DNA from: JBMFOH01 sp049969715 [NCBI: bacterium]
Lineage (GTDB): Bacteria > DUMJ01
DNA: 64,000 bases
Assembly: GCA_049969715.1 (NCBI GenBank)
Contig: JBMFOH010000003.1
Coordinates: forward strand, 43,666 to 107,665
Direction: 5' to 3'
In this document: positions 38,591-47,916 of the stretch, piece after piece
Numbering within the stretch: position 1 is the stretch's first letter
Layout of the letters: each line of letters opens with the position of its first letter
Position numbers and translations under genes: made by a program
The notes under the pieces: generated by a model
Told to the model about the DNA's origin: nothing
The model's input: only the letters and a program-made list of their open reading frames with translations
Databases searched by the model: none

Positions 38591-41092
38591 TTATTCCTTC
38601 GGTATTACCTTAGTCAATATTTCCACTGCTTCTCTTGCTAATTTTTCTGCCTGTGTAAGTCTATTCCCTTCGGCGTATATATGAAATTCCGGACGATCAG
38701 GATCGGATAATACTAGATACCAGCCTTCATCCCTAAGAACCCTTATCCCTTCTGTGTAATCTACCTCATCCTCATATTCCCTTTCTAGCAATTCTCTCAT
38801 CACTCGCCCCTTATGTTCCCAGGGGCAACTTACTTCAAACTTTATGAGAGAATAAGGAGGAACTAATGCCCTCAACTGAGAAAGAGGTATGTTTTCTGTA
38901 GATAGAAACTCCAAAAGTTTTGCAAAGCCGAACATTCCATCGTATGTAAATTGAAACAGAGGGAATATCGCACCTCCCCTACCATCGCCAGCAAATACTA
39001 TGTGATTTCTCGTTGAGGCTTCCATTATCGCCCTATCAGATGCCTTTGTCCATACTATATTACCGCCATAAGGTTTCAGTCCATCTTCAAATGCCCTAGG
39101 AAGATACACAGGTAAAGCTACATCTTTGGTAGGTTGCGACCTTATAGATAGAAGAGAGAGTATATACGCCAAGTCTTCATCTGGGACGATCTCCCCTCTT
39201 TCATCAATAATAAAGATCTTTTCCCCTTGACTATCTAAGAGTATGCCCATATCAGCCCTTAAGCTTGTTACTATCTGAGAGAGTTGTCTTATACCTAATA
39301 GAAACTCATCCTTGGTCTTGACAAGTTTTCTCTCATCTATAAATGCATTTACAGATATCACCTCACATCCTAGTCTTCCTAGGATAGAGGGTAGTACAAT
39401 ACTGGTTACTCCGAAATTGTAATCTATTACGATCTTCTTATTAGAGTTCCTTATCGCATCTATATTTATCTTAGAGAGAAAGCCATGTATATACTCTTCA
39501 GTAGCTGTTGGAGCGTAACTTATCTCTCCAAGCTCATAGAGATATGTTCTTCTTGCATCTTCTCTAATAAATAGATTTTCTATCTTCCTTTCTATATCCC
39601 TACTTATAGCAATTCCTAATCTATCAAAGAATTTTATATCTACACTTCTTGGATCGAAAGGAGAGGTCTGTACTTGAATTCCTCCTGATAATCCTTCTGC
39701 CCTTGTAAAGTATCTAGTGACTGGGGGCGGCACTGTCTGAAGGTCTACCACATTAACTCCGGTGCTAGCGACCCCCGATACAAATGCCCTTTTGATCATC
39801 CTAGAGGCCCTATTTGCATCCCTGCTAGCAGCTACCCTTGATCCCTTCTCTAGTATTCCTCCTAATACTGCCCCTAATTTGACTGCATACTCAGGACCAA
39901 TCTCTATATTAGCAAGTCCAAATATCGCTCCATTGGAAAAATGAAGTTTTCTCCAACTCGTCCCCCACACTAGACTTGTAGATAGTATGGTTCCTTTCTC
40001 TAGACTCTTAGATGGCCAGATCTTTACCCCCGGCTTTATAAAACATCCTTCATCTAAAAAGCATTCATCTGAAATTACTGCATTATCTCCTATCCTTACC
40101 TTATTTTTTACGATAGTTTTCTTTCCTATAATAGCACTACTTATAGTAGTAGACTCACCAATATAGGTATTAGATCCTATGATACTTCTTATAATTAAGG
40201 AATTTGCATCTACCAGAGAATTGTCTCCTATAACAGTATATTCTCTTATTCTGGCAAAGTCCTTTATTTGGCAATTATCTCCTATAACTACTGGTCCTTT
40301 TATACTTGTGGTAGAGGAGATAGCGGTTTCTTTTCCTACCCATACCCCAGGAGAGATCTCTTGTCCCGGAATATTTAACTTTACCTTTCCAGAAAGGGCA
40401 TCATAATGGACCTTCATATAACTTTCTATATTTCCCACATCACACCAGTAGCCGGAAGTAATAAACCCATATAGAGGCTGTTTTTCTTTCAGTAATAGAG
40501 GAAATAGATCATTGCTAAAATCAAATTCTACCCCTTTTGGGATGAAATCAAAAATCTTTGGGTCTAGGATATATATACCAGTATTTACTGTATCACTAAA
40601 TACCTCACTCCACCCTGGTTTCTCTAAGAACCTAACTATCCGTCCTTCCTCATCTGTGATCACTACTCCAAACTCTAAGGGATTTTCTACATGGGTAAGA
40701 ATTATAGTGGCTATAGCATTTCTTTCCCTGTGAAACCTTATTGCTTCAGTTAGGTCTATGTCTGTAATTGCATCTCCACTTATTACAATGAATGTATCAT
40801 CGAAATGCTCCTCTAGATTTTTTACCCCTCCAGCTGTTCCGGGCAATTTCTCTTCCACTTTAAAGTTTATATGGACTCCAAAGTTAGCTCCATCTTCAAA
40901 ATAATTCTGAATCTGGTCAGGAAGGTAATATAAGTTGCACCAGAGTTCCGTTATATTGTGTAGTTTCAATAGATTTATAATATGTTCCATAATAGGTCTA
41001 TTTACAACAGGCATCATAGGTTTAGGCTGAGTAACTGTTAAGGGCCTTAACCGTGTCCCCTCTCCTGCACCTAAAATCATTCCTTTAACCAT
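38591..41092 (-). CDS. Sugar nucleotidyltransferase fused to a degenerate phosphomannomutase domain
   Basis: The 833-residue protein has a nucleotidyltransferase domain (1 to about 230; GMILGAGEGTRLRPLT, PKPMMPVVNRP), a left-handed beta-helix of hexapeptide repeats (about 250-370), and a phosphomannomutase-like part (about 380-825). In the last part the catalytic loops are altered: TSPFDP replaces the phosphoserine motif, DSQGEK the metal motif and GDGRGG the sugar motif, so mutase activity is doubtful. The first domain could make GDP-mannose or a related sugar nucleotide for surface glycan. It has GAGGGG before its ATG and follows a 52-codon ORF. Confidence 0.85.
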   Translation of the reverse strand: MVKGMILGAGEGTRLRPLTVTQPKPMMPVVNRPIMEHIINLLKLHNITELWCNLYYLPDQIQNYFEDGANFGVHINFKVEEKLPGTAGGVKNLEEHFDDTFIVISGDAITDIDLTEAIRFHRERNAIATIILTHVENPLEFGVVITDEEGRIVRFLEKPGWSEVFSDTVNTGIYILDPKIFDFIPKGVEFDFSNDLFPLLLKEKQPLYGFITSGYWCDVGNIESYMKVHYDALSGKVKLNIPGQEISPGVWVGKETAISSTTSIKGPVVIGDNCQIKDFARIREYTVIGDNSLVDANSLIIRSIIGSNTYIGESTTISSAIIGKKTIVKNKVRIGDNAVISDECFLDEGCFIKPGVKIWPSKSLEKGTILSTSLVWGTSWRKLHFSNGAIFGLANIEIGPEYAVKLGAVLGGILEKGSRVAASRDANRASRMIKRAFVSGVASTGVNVVDLQTVPPPVTRYFTRAEGLSGGIQVQTSPFDPRSVDIKFFDRLGIAISRDIERKIENLFIREDARRTYLYELGEISYAPTATEEYIHGFLSKINIDAIRNSNKKIVIDYNFGVTSIVLPSILGRLGCEVISVNAFIDERKLVKTKDEFLLGIRQLSQIVTSLRADMGILLDSQGEKIFIIDERGEIVPDEDLAYILSLLSIRSQPTKDVALPVYLPRAFEDGLKPYGGNIVWTKASDRAIMEASTRNHIVFAGDGRGGAIFPLFQFTYDGMFGFAKLLEFLSTENIPLSQLRALVPPYSLIKFEVSCPWEHKGRVMRELLEREYEDEVDYTEGIRVLRDEGWYLVLSDPDRPEFHIYAEGNRLTQAEKLAREAVEILTKVIPKE

Positions 41093-41117
41093 ATCGATCC
41101 CCTCTTTTCTTAAAGTT

Positions 41118-41276
41118 TTATGCCTGACTAGATGTTTTTGATCCTAACTTTTGGCAATATACGACTTTTTTTGAGCTACATTCGAGTCTACGTGCATCAA
41201 GAACCAGAGAGAGCCACAATCTAACTTCTTCCAATAAGACACCTCTATCTAGATAAGAGACCAGGAAGCTACCCAT
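41118..41276 (-). CDS. Possible 52-residue leader or small protein upstream of the nucleotidyltransferase fusion
   Basis: An ATG at 41276 has AAAGGAG seven bases upstream and opens 52 codons ending TAA at 41118, 25 bases before the fusion gene. A promoter lies before it. The peptide starts MGSFLVSYLDRGVLLEEV, has Cys33 and Cys41, and contains no isoleucine, which is odd in this Ile-rich genome. The same stretch can form RNA stems (GAGTCT 41286-41281 with AGACTC 41189-41184, enclosing CTTCC/GGAAG), one of which would hide the ribosome site. It may be a small protein, a leader peptide, or a non-coding structured leader. Confidence 0.35.
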   Translation of the reverse strand: MGSFLVSYLDRGVLLEEVRLWLSLVLDARRLECSSKKVVYCQKLGSKTSSQA

Positions 41277-41310
41277 ATTCAGACTCCTTTAACTCTGTCT
41301 TTATATTCTT

Positions 41311-41339
41311 ATTATATCATAATAATAATTAATTGTCAC
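41311..41339 (-). promoter_or_regulatory. Promoter of the nucleotidyltransferase-fusion transcript
   Basis: Minus-strand GTGACA (41339-41334), a 17-bp spacer and TATAAT (41316-41311) with an extended TG. Transcription is predicted near 41304, giving a leader of about 210 nt before the fusion gene. Confidence 0.68.
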
Positions 41340-41369
41340 ACTACATTAAAAACCTCTAACCTTTTTAAT

Positions 41370-41398
41370 TTGACAGGTCATTTTTTCTATGATATACT
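41370..41398 (+). promoter_or_regulatory. Promoter of the tryptophan operon
   Basis: TTGACA (41370-41375), exactly 17 bp, and TATACT (41393-41398) with an extended TG make one of the strongest promoters in the window. The start is near 41405 and the leader is only about 36 nt with AAAGGAG, too short for a T-box or ribosome-based attenuator, so control is probably by a repressor or by enzyme feedback. Confidence 0.8.
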
Positions 41399-41440
41399 CT
41401 TATCCATTAAATTAGAATAGTTTAGTAAAGGAGAGAGAAG

Positions 41441-42862
41441 ATGAGAAGAGATGAGTTTTTAGCTCTAGCTGAGCATTATAAAGTTTTCCCTGTATATAAG
41501 GATATCATTCAGGATACAGAGACCCCCATTGGTCTTCTTTCTAGAGTTCTTTCTAACCCTTATGTTTTTCTCCTTGAGAGTATAGAAGGAGGAGAACACC
41601 TTGGGAGATATTCATTTCTAGGTTGGGATGTGAAAAATGTCTATCAGACATTTGATAATCCCTTTCCATTCTTAGAGAAAGTATTACACCCTTCTTCCTA
41701 CACTCCTTTTGATTTTCCAAGATTTTGGGGAGGTATAGTGGGTTATATAAGTTATGATGTGGTTAGGTATCTGGAGAAGCTTCCATCTCTTCTCCGTGAC
41801 CCTTTAAGGTTTCCTACAGCTATGTTTATGGAGCCTGATTTTATTGTTGCATTTGACCATGTCAAAAATAAACTTAATGCTATTACTAAGGTGGAATCTT
41901 TTGGCAATCTTGACACCCTTTATAAGGAGGTGGAGGATAAACTTTCTTGGACTCTGAGCGTGATAGAAAAACCTAAAATTGAATTGAATGACCTTAATCC
42001 TCTTGAGGAATTTCCTATAGAGAAATGTGTTTCGAAAGAAGAATTTATAAGAAGTGTTGAAGTTGCGAGTGAATATATTAGAATGGGAGAAGCATTCCAG
42101 ATAGTTTTATCTCAGAGATTTTTATTTGACTCTACCTATATAGACCCCTTTCAGCTTTATAGGGCGGTAAGGTTTATTAATCCATCTCCATATATGTTCT
42201 TTTTAAAATTTAAGGACGTATATATCATCGGAGCATCTCCTGAGATGCTTGTGAGAGTAGAAGACGGTATGGTAGAGGTAAGACCTATCGCCGGAACTAG
42301 AAGGAGGGATAAGGACCCTAAGAAAGATAGAATTCTAGAGGAAGAGTTAATAAATAATGAGAAGGAGAGAGCAGAGCACCTTATGCTGGTAGACTTAGGC
42401 AGAAATGATGTGGGAAAGGTTTCCTACCCTGGAACTGTAAAGGTAGAAAGGTTTATGGATATAGAGAGGTATTCACATGTGATGCATCTAGTGAGTAGTA
42501 TAAAGGGACAGCTTTCCCAAGGACTGAATTGTGTAGACGCTCTTAAGGCAGGATTTCCTGCTGGTACAGTGTCAGGTGCTCCTAAAGTAAGGGCAATGGA
42601 GATTATCGAAGAGTTAGAGCCTTTTGCTAGAGGACCCTATGCTGGAGGAGTTGGTTATATTACTCCAAATGGGGATATGGATACCTGTATAACAATAAGG
42701 AGTATATTCATTAAGGATGGGCTAGGTTATACCCAAGCAGGAGCAGGCATAGTTTATGACTCTATCCCTGAATCCGAGTATTATGAAACTATCAATAAGT
42801 CTAGTGCTATGTTTGAGGCTATCAAATTGGCAGGGAGGAAGAATGGTCCTGTTAGTAGATAA
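41441..42862 (+). CDS. trpE: Anthranilate synthase component I
   Basis: The 473-residue enzyme makes anthranilate from chorismate. LLES at residues 44-47 is the tryptophan feedback-binding motif. IAGTRRRDKDPKKD, HLMLVDLGRNDVG, SHVMHLVS and AGFPAGTVSGAPKVRAMEII are catalytic-region motifs. It is the first gene of a complete trpEGDCFBA operon and overlaps trpG by 20 nt. Length is normal. Confidence 0.96.
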   Translation: MRRDEFLALAEHYKVFPVYKDIIQDTETPIGLLSRVLSNPYVFLLESIEGGEHLGRYSFLGWDVKNVYQTFDNPFPFLEKVLHPSSYTPFDFPRFWGGIVGYISYDVVRYLEKLPSLLRDPLRFPTAMFMEPDFIVAFDHVKNKLNAITKVESFGNLDTLYKEVEDKLSWTLSVIEKPKIELNDLNPLEEFPIEKCVSKEEFIRSVEVASEYIRMGEAFQIVLSQRFLFDSTYIDPFQLYRAVRFINPSPYMFFLKFKDVYIIGASPEMLVRVEDGMVEVRPIAGTRRRDKDPKKDRILEEELINNEKERAEHLMLVDLGRNDVGKVSYPGTVKVERFMDIERYSHVMHLVSSIKGQLSQGLNCVDALKAGFPAGTVSGAPKVRAMEIIEELEPFARGPYAGGVGYITPNGDMDTCITIRSIFIKDGLGYTQAGAGIVYDSIPESEYYETINKSSAMFEAIKLAGRKNGPVSR

Positions 42863-43406
42863 CTATGATTCGTTTACATATAATCTGTTTCAATATCTAT
42901 TAGAGCTAGGGGAGGACGTACTAACATTTAGAAATGATGAGGTCTCCATATCCGAAATAGAAAAACTAAACCCAAGATGCATAGTAATATCTCCTGGTCC
43001 ATCTACTCCTTGGAATGCTGGTATTACAGTTGATCTGGTGAAGAGTTTTTATAATAAGAAGCCAATTCTAGGAGTATGTCTTGGACATCAAGCTATAGCT
43101 TACGCCTTTGGAGGAAACATAACTAGGGCACCTATCCCAGTTCATGGGAAGGTCTCTAAGATCTATCATAATGGAGATATCCTTTATAGAGGCATTTCAA
43201 CCCCTTTCCTTGCTACCCGTTATCATTCATTAATTGTTAGAGACCTCCCAAAGGAGTTTTTGGTGTGTAGTTGGACAGATGACAATATAATTATGGGAAT
43301 AAGACATAAGGATTATCCTGTTTTTGGAGTTCAATTTCATCCTGAGTCCTATATGACAGAGATAGGTAAAAGGTTATTATCCAATTTTTTAGAGGAGGTA
43401 AGATGA
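42843..43406 (+). CDS. trpG: Anthranilate synthase component II (glutamine amidotransferase)
   Basis: The ATG at 42843, with GGGAGG four bases upstream, gives 187 residues starting MVLLVDNYDSFTYNL. The class I amidotransferase triad is visible: Cys in GVCLGHQ, and His and Glu in VQFHPES. It supplies ammonia to TrpE and in some organisms also serves folate synthesis. The longer upstream frame is an extension into trpE and is rejected. It overlaps trpD by ATGA. Confidence 0.95.
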   Translation: MVLLVDNYDSFTYNLFQYLLELGEDVLTFRNDEVSISEIEKLNPRCIVISPGPSTPWNAGITVDLVKSFYNKKPILGVCLGHQAIAYAFGGNITRAPIPVHGKVSKIYHNGDILYRGISTPFLATRYHSLIVRDLPKEFLVCSWTDDNIIMGIRHKDYPVFGVQFHPESYMTEIGKRLLSNFLEEVR

Positions 43407-44377
43407 GTATAGAAGTTTTGTCGAGGATTTCTAGAGGAGAGTATTTAGATATAGATACCACATCTAAGATAGTAGAGGAGATAGCCAAAGATTCTATAAC
43501 TGAGGCACAGCTTGGAGCCATCTTAATGGGGCTAAGACTTAGAGGGGAGACCCCAGAAGAGATTGCAGGTTTTGTAAGGACATTAAGGAGGATGGCTATA
43601 AAGGTACCAAATAAGAGATTAGCAATAGATGTCTGTGGGACAGGTGGAGATAGGTCTGGAAGTTTTAATATCTCTACTGCAGTTGCCTTTTTAGTTTCTC
43701 ACCTTGGAGTACCAGTGGCAAAGCATGGGAATAGAGCAGCATCAAGTAACTGTGGAAGTATAGATGTTTTAGAGGCACTTGGAGTTTCCTACCAGAGAGA
43801 TCCAGAGATTGTAGCTAAAGAGATCGATGAAAAAGGGCTCTCTTTTATCTTTGCCCCTTATTTCCATCCTGTGATAGGAAAGGTAGCTAAGATAAGGAAG
43901 GAGATAGGTATTGGTACGATCTTTAACCTTATAGGTCCCTTACTTAACCCAGCTAATCTCAAGGCACAGCTTATAGGCGTATTTAATGAGGAACTGTTAG
44001 AGAAAATGGCTGAAGTGGCAAAATTATTGAATATGCATAGGATAATTATAGTTCATGGGTTGAGAGATCACTTAGATGAGGTTTCTATCTCTGGCCCTAC
44101 CAAGGTAGCCTTTGTAGAAAACTCTAATATTGAATATTTTATCTTTAATCCTCAGGATGTAGGGCTACCTACATATACTGTAGAGGAAATAAAGGGTGGT
44201 AGCTCAAGAGAGAATGCAGAGATCATTAGAAGGGTTTTACGAGGAGAAGGTACAGAAGCCCAGAGAAGTGTAGTTTTACTAAATGCTGCCTTTGCTCTAT
44301 GGGTAGCTCGGGAAGTAGAGAGCATTGAAGAAGGATTGAAAGTAGCAGGGGGTGGTTTAGATATCTATCTTGGATGA
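43403..44377 (+). CDS. trpD: Anthranilate phosphoribosyltransferase
   Basis: The 324-residue enzyme joins anthranilate and PRPP. DVCGTGGDRSGSFNIST is the PRPP loop, KHGNRAASSNCGSIDVLEALG the anthranilate and PRPP site, and FAPYFHPV and LIGPLLNPA are conserved. It overlaps trpC by 8 nt. Length is slightly under the usual 340 residues. Confidence 0.95.
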   Translation: MSIEVLSRISRGEYLDIDTTSKIVEEIAKDSITEAQLGAILMGLRLRGETPEEIAGFVRTLRRMAIKVPNKRLAIDVCGTGGDRSGSFNISTAVAFLVSHLGVPVAKHGNRAASSNCGSIDVLEALGVSYQRDPEIVAKEIDEKGLSFIFAPYFHPVIGKVAKIRKEIGIGTIFNLIGPLLNPANLKAQLIGVFNEELLEKMAEVAKLLNMHRIIIVHGLRDHLDEVSISGPTKVAFVENSNIEYFIFNPQDVGLPTYTVEEIKGGSSRENAEIIRRVLRGEGTEAQRSVVLLNAAFALWVAREVESIEEGLKVAGGGLDIYLG

Positions 44378-45116
44378 GATTGTAGAGGAGAAGAAGAGAG
44401 ACCTTTTTGCTTCCAGAAAATTTTTCAAAGAGCCAAAGATGTTAAAATCCAGATTTAAGGATATCTTTAAGAATAATGGGATAAGTCTTATAGCAGAGTT
44501 AAAACCAGCTTCTCCAGTGAAGGGAAAATTTGTCAATCAGGACGAGATCTTTGATATCCTTAAAAGAATCCTTAATGCACCTATAAGTGCTCTCTCAGTG
44601 CTTACTGATAAACATTTTAATGCTACAACGGAGAATATCTCTGTTGTAAAGGCTATGACATCGTTACCTGTACTAAGGAAGGATTTTATTATAGATGAGG
44701 TCCAGATATATGAATCTAACTTTTACGAGGTAGACGCCCTCCTCCTCATTGCTAGAATTTTGGATAGGGACAAACTCCAGAGACTATATGAACTTACTAT
44801 TAAATTAGGTATTGAACCTATTATAGAGGTATATTCTGTAAGAGAATTAGACAGTGTACTGAAACTTGAACCTAGTATTGTTCTGATAAATAACAGAAAT
44901 CTAGAGACCTTTGAGTGCGATATCTCGCATACTGAAGATATTATAAAGTATATACCTTATAATATCTTAGTGATAAGTGCAAGCGGAATTAATACCAGAA
45001 ATGACGTTCTAAGATTAGAAACGTTAGGGGTGAAAGGGATACTTGTAGGGGAAGCTATTATGAGTTCAAGCGATCCCAGAAATAAGATAATGGAGTTGAT
45101 GGGGATTGAGGCTTAA
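44370..45116 (+). CDS. trpC: Indole-3-glycerol phosphate synthase
   Basis: The 248-residue TIM barrel closes the indole ring. The start is TTG within the end of trpD. LIAELKPASPVKG, LRKDFIIDEVQIYES and the late SASGINTRNDV match the family; Glu and Lys of these motifs are catalytic. It overlaps trpF by 11 nt. Confidence 0.94.
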   Translation: MDEIVEEKKRDLFASRKFFKEPKMLKSRFKDIFKNNGISLIAELKPASPVKGKFVNQDEIFDILKRILNAPISALSVLTDKHFNATTENISVVKAMTSLPVLRKDFIIDEVQIYESNFYEVDALLLIARILDRDKLQRLYELTIKLGIEPIIEVYSVRELDSVLKLEPSIVLINNRNLETFECDISHTEDIIKYIPYNILVISASGINTRNDVLRLETLGVKGILVGEAIMSSSDPRNKIMELMGIEA

Positions 45117-45732
45117 AGTCTGTGGTATAACTAGACTTGAAGATGCAATCTTTGCGAGTCAACTTGGGGTATGGGCGTTAGGGTTTATATTTATCCCTCA
45201 GAGCCCTAGAGTAGTATATACCAGTAGGGTAGAAGAGATTGTTAAGATATTAAATATCTATTGTCCTTCTGTACTAAAGGTAGGGGTCTTTGCTGATAAT
45301 GATGAGAAGACCGTAAGAGATACAGTATCTATCTGTAGCCTTGACATTATACAGTTTCACGGTAAGGAATCTCCTGAATTTACTAAAAGGTTTTCTAATA
45401 AAAAGATTAAGGCATTTATCATAGAAGATAGAACTAATCTTACTAATCTTGTTGAGAATATAGATAGCTATGATGATTGTATTCCTCTATTAGACCTACC
45501 GAAGGATAGATACGTTCCCTTTAGCACCTTAATAGAAACAGCCTATAAACTTAAAGAGATAGGAAGAAATTTTATACTGGCAGGTGGGATAAGTATTGAT
45601 AATATCAGGGAGGTAATTAGCTTAGATCCATTTGCTATAGATATAGCTCGAGGGATAGAGGTTATCCCTGGAATAAAGGATAGAAAAAAGCTAGAAATGC
45701 TAGTATCTCTAGTAAAGAAAGAAGGTAGATAA
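45106..45732 (+). CDS. trpF: Phosphoribosylanthranilate isomerase
   Basis: The 208-residue TIM barrel carries out the Amadori rearrangement between the TrpD and TrpC steps. Cys6 in LKVCGITR is the general base and the Asp in AIDIARGIE the general acid. The TTG start lies within the end of trpC. Two bases separate its stop from trpB. Confidence 0.93.
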   Translation: MRLKVCGITRLEDAIFASQLGVWALGFIFIPQSPRVVYTSRVEEIVKILNIYCPSVLKVGVFADNDEKTVRDTVSICSLDIIQFHGKESPEFTKRFSNKKIKAFIIEDRTNLTNLVENIDSYDDCIPLLDLPKDRYVPFSTLIETAYKLKEIGRNFILAGGISIDNIREVISLDPFAIDIARGIEVIPGIKDRKKLEMLVSLVKKEGR

Positions 45733-45734
45733 TT

Positions 45735-46913
45735 ATGGATAGAGTACCTGATGAAAGAGGATATTTTGGATCATATGGGGGAAGATTTGTGCCAGAAACA
45801 CTTATTGAACCGTTATTAGATCTAGAGGATGCCTATAAGAGGTATAAGTTTGATAGTGATTTTCAGAGGGAGTTACAGTATTATCTGAGAGAATTTGTAG
45901 GAAGACCTACACCTCTATACTATGCCAAGCGAATTTCTGAGAGATTAGGATTTAAGGTCTATCTTAAAAGAGAGGATCTTTGTCATACTGGGGCTCATAA
46001 GATAAATAACTGTATAGGACAGGCGCTTCTTGCTATAAGGATGGGAAAGACTCGCCTTGTAGCTGAGACTGGGGCAGGTCAGCATGGAGTAGCTACTGCT
46101 ACAGTGGCAAGTTTATTTGGTTTAAAATGTACGGTATATATGGGGGAAGAGGATATAAAGAGACAGAGGATGAATGTATTTAGGATGGAACTACTTGGCG
46201 CAGAGGTAATACCTGTTACTAGCGGAAGTAAGACCCTTAAAGAGGCAATAAATGAGGCATTGAGAGACTGGGTATCAAATATAGATGACACATACTATCT
46301 ATTAGGCTCTGTTGTTGGCCCTCATCCTTACCCAATGATAGTAAGAGACTTTCAGTCAGTTATAGGGAGAGAAACAAGAGAACAGATCCTAGAAAAAGAA
46401 GATTCCCTCCCTGATTATATAGTTGCCTGTGTAGGAGGAGGAAGCAACTCTATAGGGATATTCTACCCATTCCTCGAGGATGATGTGAGATTAATTGGTG
46501 TGGAAGGAGGAGGGTTAGGTTTAGAAAGTAAAAAACATGCAGCAAGTATTTCTAGTAAAGAGATAGGTGTTCTTCATGGTGCTAGGATGTATCTGATGCA
46601 GGATGATTGTGGGAACATAATGAACACCTATTCTGTTTCTGCTGGGCTAGATTATCCTGGAGTAGGACCAGAGCATAGTTATCTAAATGATATAGGAAGA
46701 GTAAAATATACGTATGCAACGGATGAGACTGCACTAAAGGGGTTTAAAGAGTTATCTCTTCTTGAAGGAATTATTCCTGCTTTGGAGAGTGCTCATGCTA
46801 TAGGATATTTATTTGAAGGAGAAATTCCGGAGGGTTCTCTTGTGGTAGTTAACCTCTCAGGAAGAGGTGATAAGGATTTAGATATTGTGTTAAAGGAGAT
46901 GCAAGATGAATAG
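45735..46913 (+). CDS. trpB: Tryptophan synthase beta chain
   Basis: The 392-residue enzyme condenses indole with serine. Lys89 in HTGAHKINN binds pyridoxal phosphate, and [18 protein letters not shown] and NLSGRGDKD are the cofactor loops. The sequence is of the classic TrpB1 type that pairs with TrpA. It overlaps trpA by 8 nt. Confidence 0.97.
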   Translation: MDRVPDERGYFGSYGGRFVPETLIEPLLDLEDAYKRYKFDSDFQRELQYYLREFVGRPTPLYYAKRISERLGFKVYLKREDLCHTGAHKINNCIGQALLAIRMGKTRLVAETGAGQHGVATATVASLFGLKCTVYMGEEDIKRQRMNVFRMELLGAEVIPVTSGSKTLKEAINEALRDWVSNIDDTYYLLGSVVGPHPYPMIVRDFQSVIGRETREQILEKEDSLPDYIVACVGGGSNSIGIFYPFLEDDVRLIGVEGGGLGLESKKHAASISSKEIGVLHGARMYLMQDDCGNIMNTYSVSAGLDYPGVGPEHSYLNDIGRVKYTYATDETALKGFKELSLLEGIIPALESAHAIGYLFEGEIPEGSLVVVNLSGRGDKDLDIVLKEMQDE

Positions 46914-47685
46914 GATAGAATTGGCTTATAATAAAGCAAGATCTGAAAATAGGTGTTGTTTTATACCCTTCTTTGAGGTTGGATATCCCACTATGGATGA
47001 TTTTTCTAAAGTGATGAATCTTCTGGTAAGATATGGTGATATTGTCGAGCTTGGAGTTCCCTTTTCTGATCCTATAGCTGATGGTCCTATTATCCAGCAT
47101 GCGAGTAATATAGCTATCAAGAATGGGATTACTCTTGATAGAGCCTTTGAATGGGTAGCTAATTTCAGAAGAAAGGATAAGGAGATCCCCCTAGTATTTA
47201 TGCTTTACTATAATCTCATACATCACAAAGGGGCAAGAGAATTCTTTAAAGAAGCTAAAGAAGTGGATATAGATGGAGTAATTATTCCTGACCTTCCTTT
47301 AGAGGAACTTGATAATATCTATCCATATAAAGATAGTATCTCTATTATTCTATTGGCTTCTTCTACTACTAATGAAAGGAGATTAAAACTTATAGCAGAA
47401 AAAAGTGAAGGATTTATATACTGTGTCTCTGTAAAGGGGGTTACAGGCCCAAGAGATAATATATCTAATGAAGGTCTAGAACTTGTAAAGAAGGTAAAGA
47501 GATTTTCTGGGGTGCCTGTAGCACTGGGATTTGGGATAAAAGACCCTGAACAGGTAAAGAAGGTCTCTTCTATTGTAGATGGGATAATAATAGGAAGTGA
47601 GATAATTCGTATTGTTGAGGATTCTTCTATTGAACACTTAGAAGATTACCTTGAGAAAATAATCCAGAGTACTAACTCTAAGTAG
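46906..47685 (+). CDS. trpA: Tryptophan synthase alpha chain
   Basis: The 259-residue TIM barrel cleaves indole-3-glycerol phosphate. Catalytic Glu48 ([10 protein letters not shown]) and Asp59 (ADGP) are in place. The usual PFITAGDP near the start is replaced by PFFEVGYP, an unusual variant. It is the last trp gene, with no clear terminator before the DUF951 promoter. Confidence 0.95.
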   Translation: MNRIELAYNKARSENRCCFIPFFEVGYPTMDDFSKVMNLLVRYGDIVELGVPFSDPIADGPIIQHASNIAIKNGITLDRAFEWVANFRRKDKEIPLVFMLYYNLIHHKGAREFFKEAKEVDIDGVIIPDLPLEELDNIYPYKDSISIILLASSTTNERRLKLIAEKSEGFIYCVSVKGVTGPRDNISNEGLELVKKVKRFSGVPVALGFGIKDPEQVKKVSSIVDGIIIGSEIIRIVEDSSIEHLEDYLEKIIQSTNSK

Positions 47686-47695
47686 AGAATGTAGT

Positions 47696-47724
47696 TTGTA
47701 AGTCATTCCCAATAGCTGTATAAT
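47696..47724 (+). promoter_or_regulatory. Promoter with start on the ATG (DUF951-ychF)
   Basis: TTGTAA (47696-47701), 17 bp and a perfect TATAAT (47719-47724) are followed by just six bases and the ATG at 47731, so the usual start distance lands on the A of ATG. This is the clearest leaderless promoter in the window because the -35 box is also good. Confidence 0.75.
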
Positions 47725-47730
47725 CTTTAT

Positions 47731-47916
47731 ATGAGGATGGGAGATATCGTTCAGTTAAAGAAAAGGCACCCCTGTGGTAGTTATCTCTGGAAGGTGATAA
47801 GGTTAGGGATAGATGTAAGATTAGAGTGTCTAGGCTGTGGTAGGATGATAGTTTTAGAAAGAGAGACTGCGCTAAAAGATATAAAGAGGGTTATAGAGAG
47901 AGGGAAGATAGAATGA
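47731..47916 (+). CDS. DUF951 family protein
   Basis: The 61-residue protein begins MRMGDIVQLKKRHPCGSYLW and has CLGCGRM, the compact zinc-finger-like DUF951 fold. The function is unknown, but adjacency to ychF is common in Firmicutes; translation-related roles are suspected. A second in-frame ATG lies six bases downstream. No Shine-Dalgarno is present and the mRNA should be leaderless. It overlaps ychF by ATGA. Confidence 0.9.
   Translation: MRMGDIVQLKKRHPCGSYLWKVIRLGIDVRLECLGCGRMIVLERETALKDIKRVIERGKIE

Larger units (their letters stand above)
41093..41440. other. 348-bp divergent intergenic region
   Basis: This is the largest gap between assigned genes. It holds the trpE promoter (plus) and, on the minus strand, a promoter, a possible 52-codon ORF and potential RNA stems ahead of the nucleotidyltransferase fusion. 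No tRNA, T-box, SRP, tmRNA or RNase P signature was recognised. A 6S-like RNA was considered without a convincing closing stem. Confidence 0.6.

Noticed and set aside
41093-41304. tRNA, T-box, SRP RNA, RNase P RNA, tmRNA or 6S RNA in the large gap
   Set aside because: A TTCGAGT-like string was noticed but no cloverleaf forms around it, and no diagnostic motif of the other RNAs was found. A 6S-type closing stem could not be built convincingly.
42756-42842. Longer trpG start inside trpE
   Set aside because: The family N-terminus starts at 42843, where there is also a GGGAGG; the upstream codons are trpE read in another frame.
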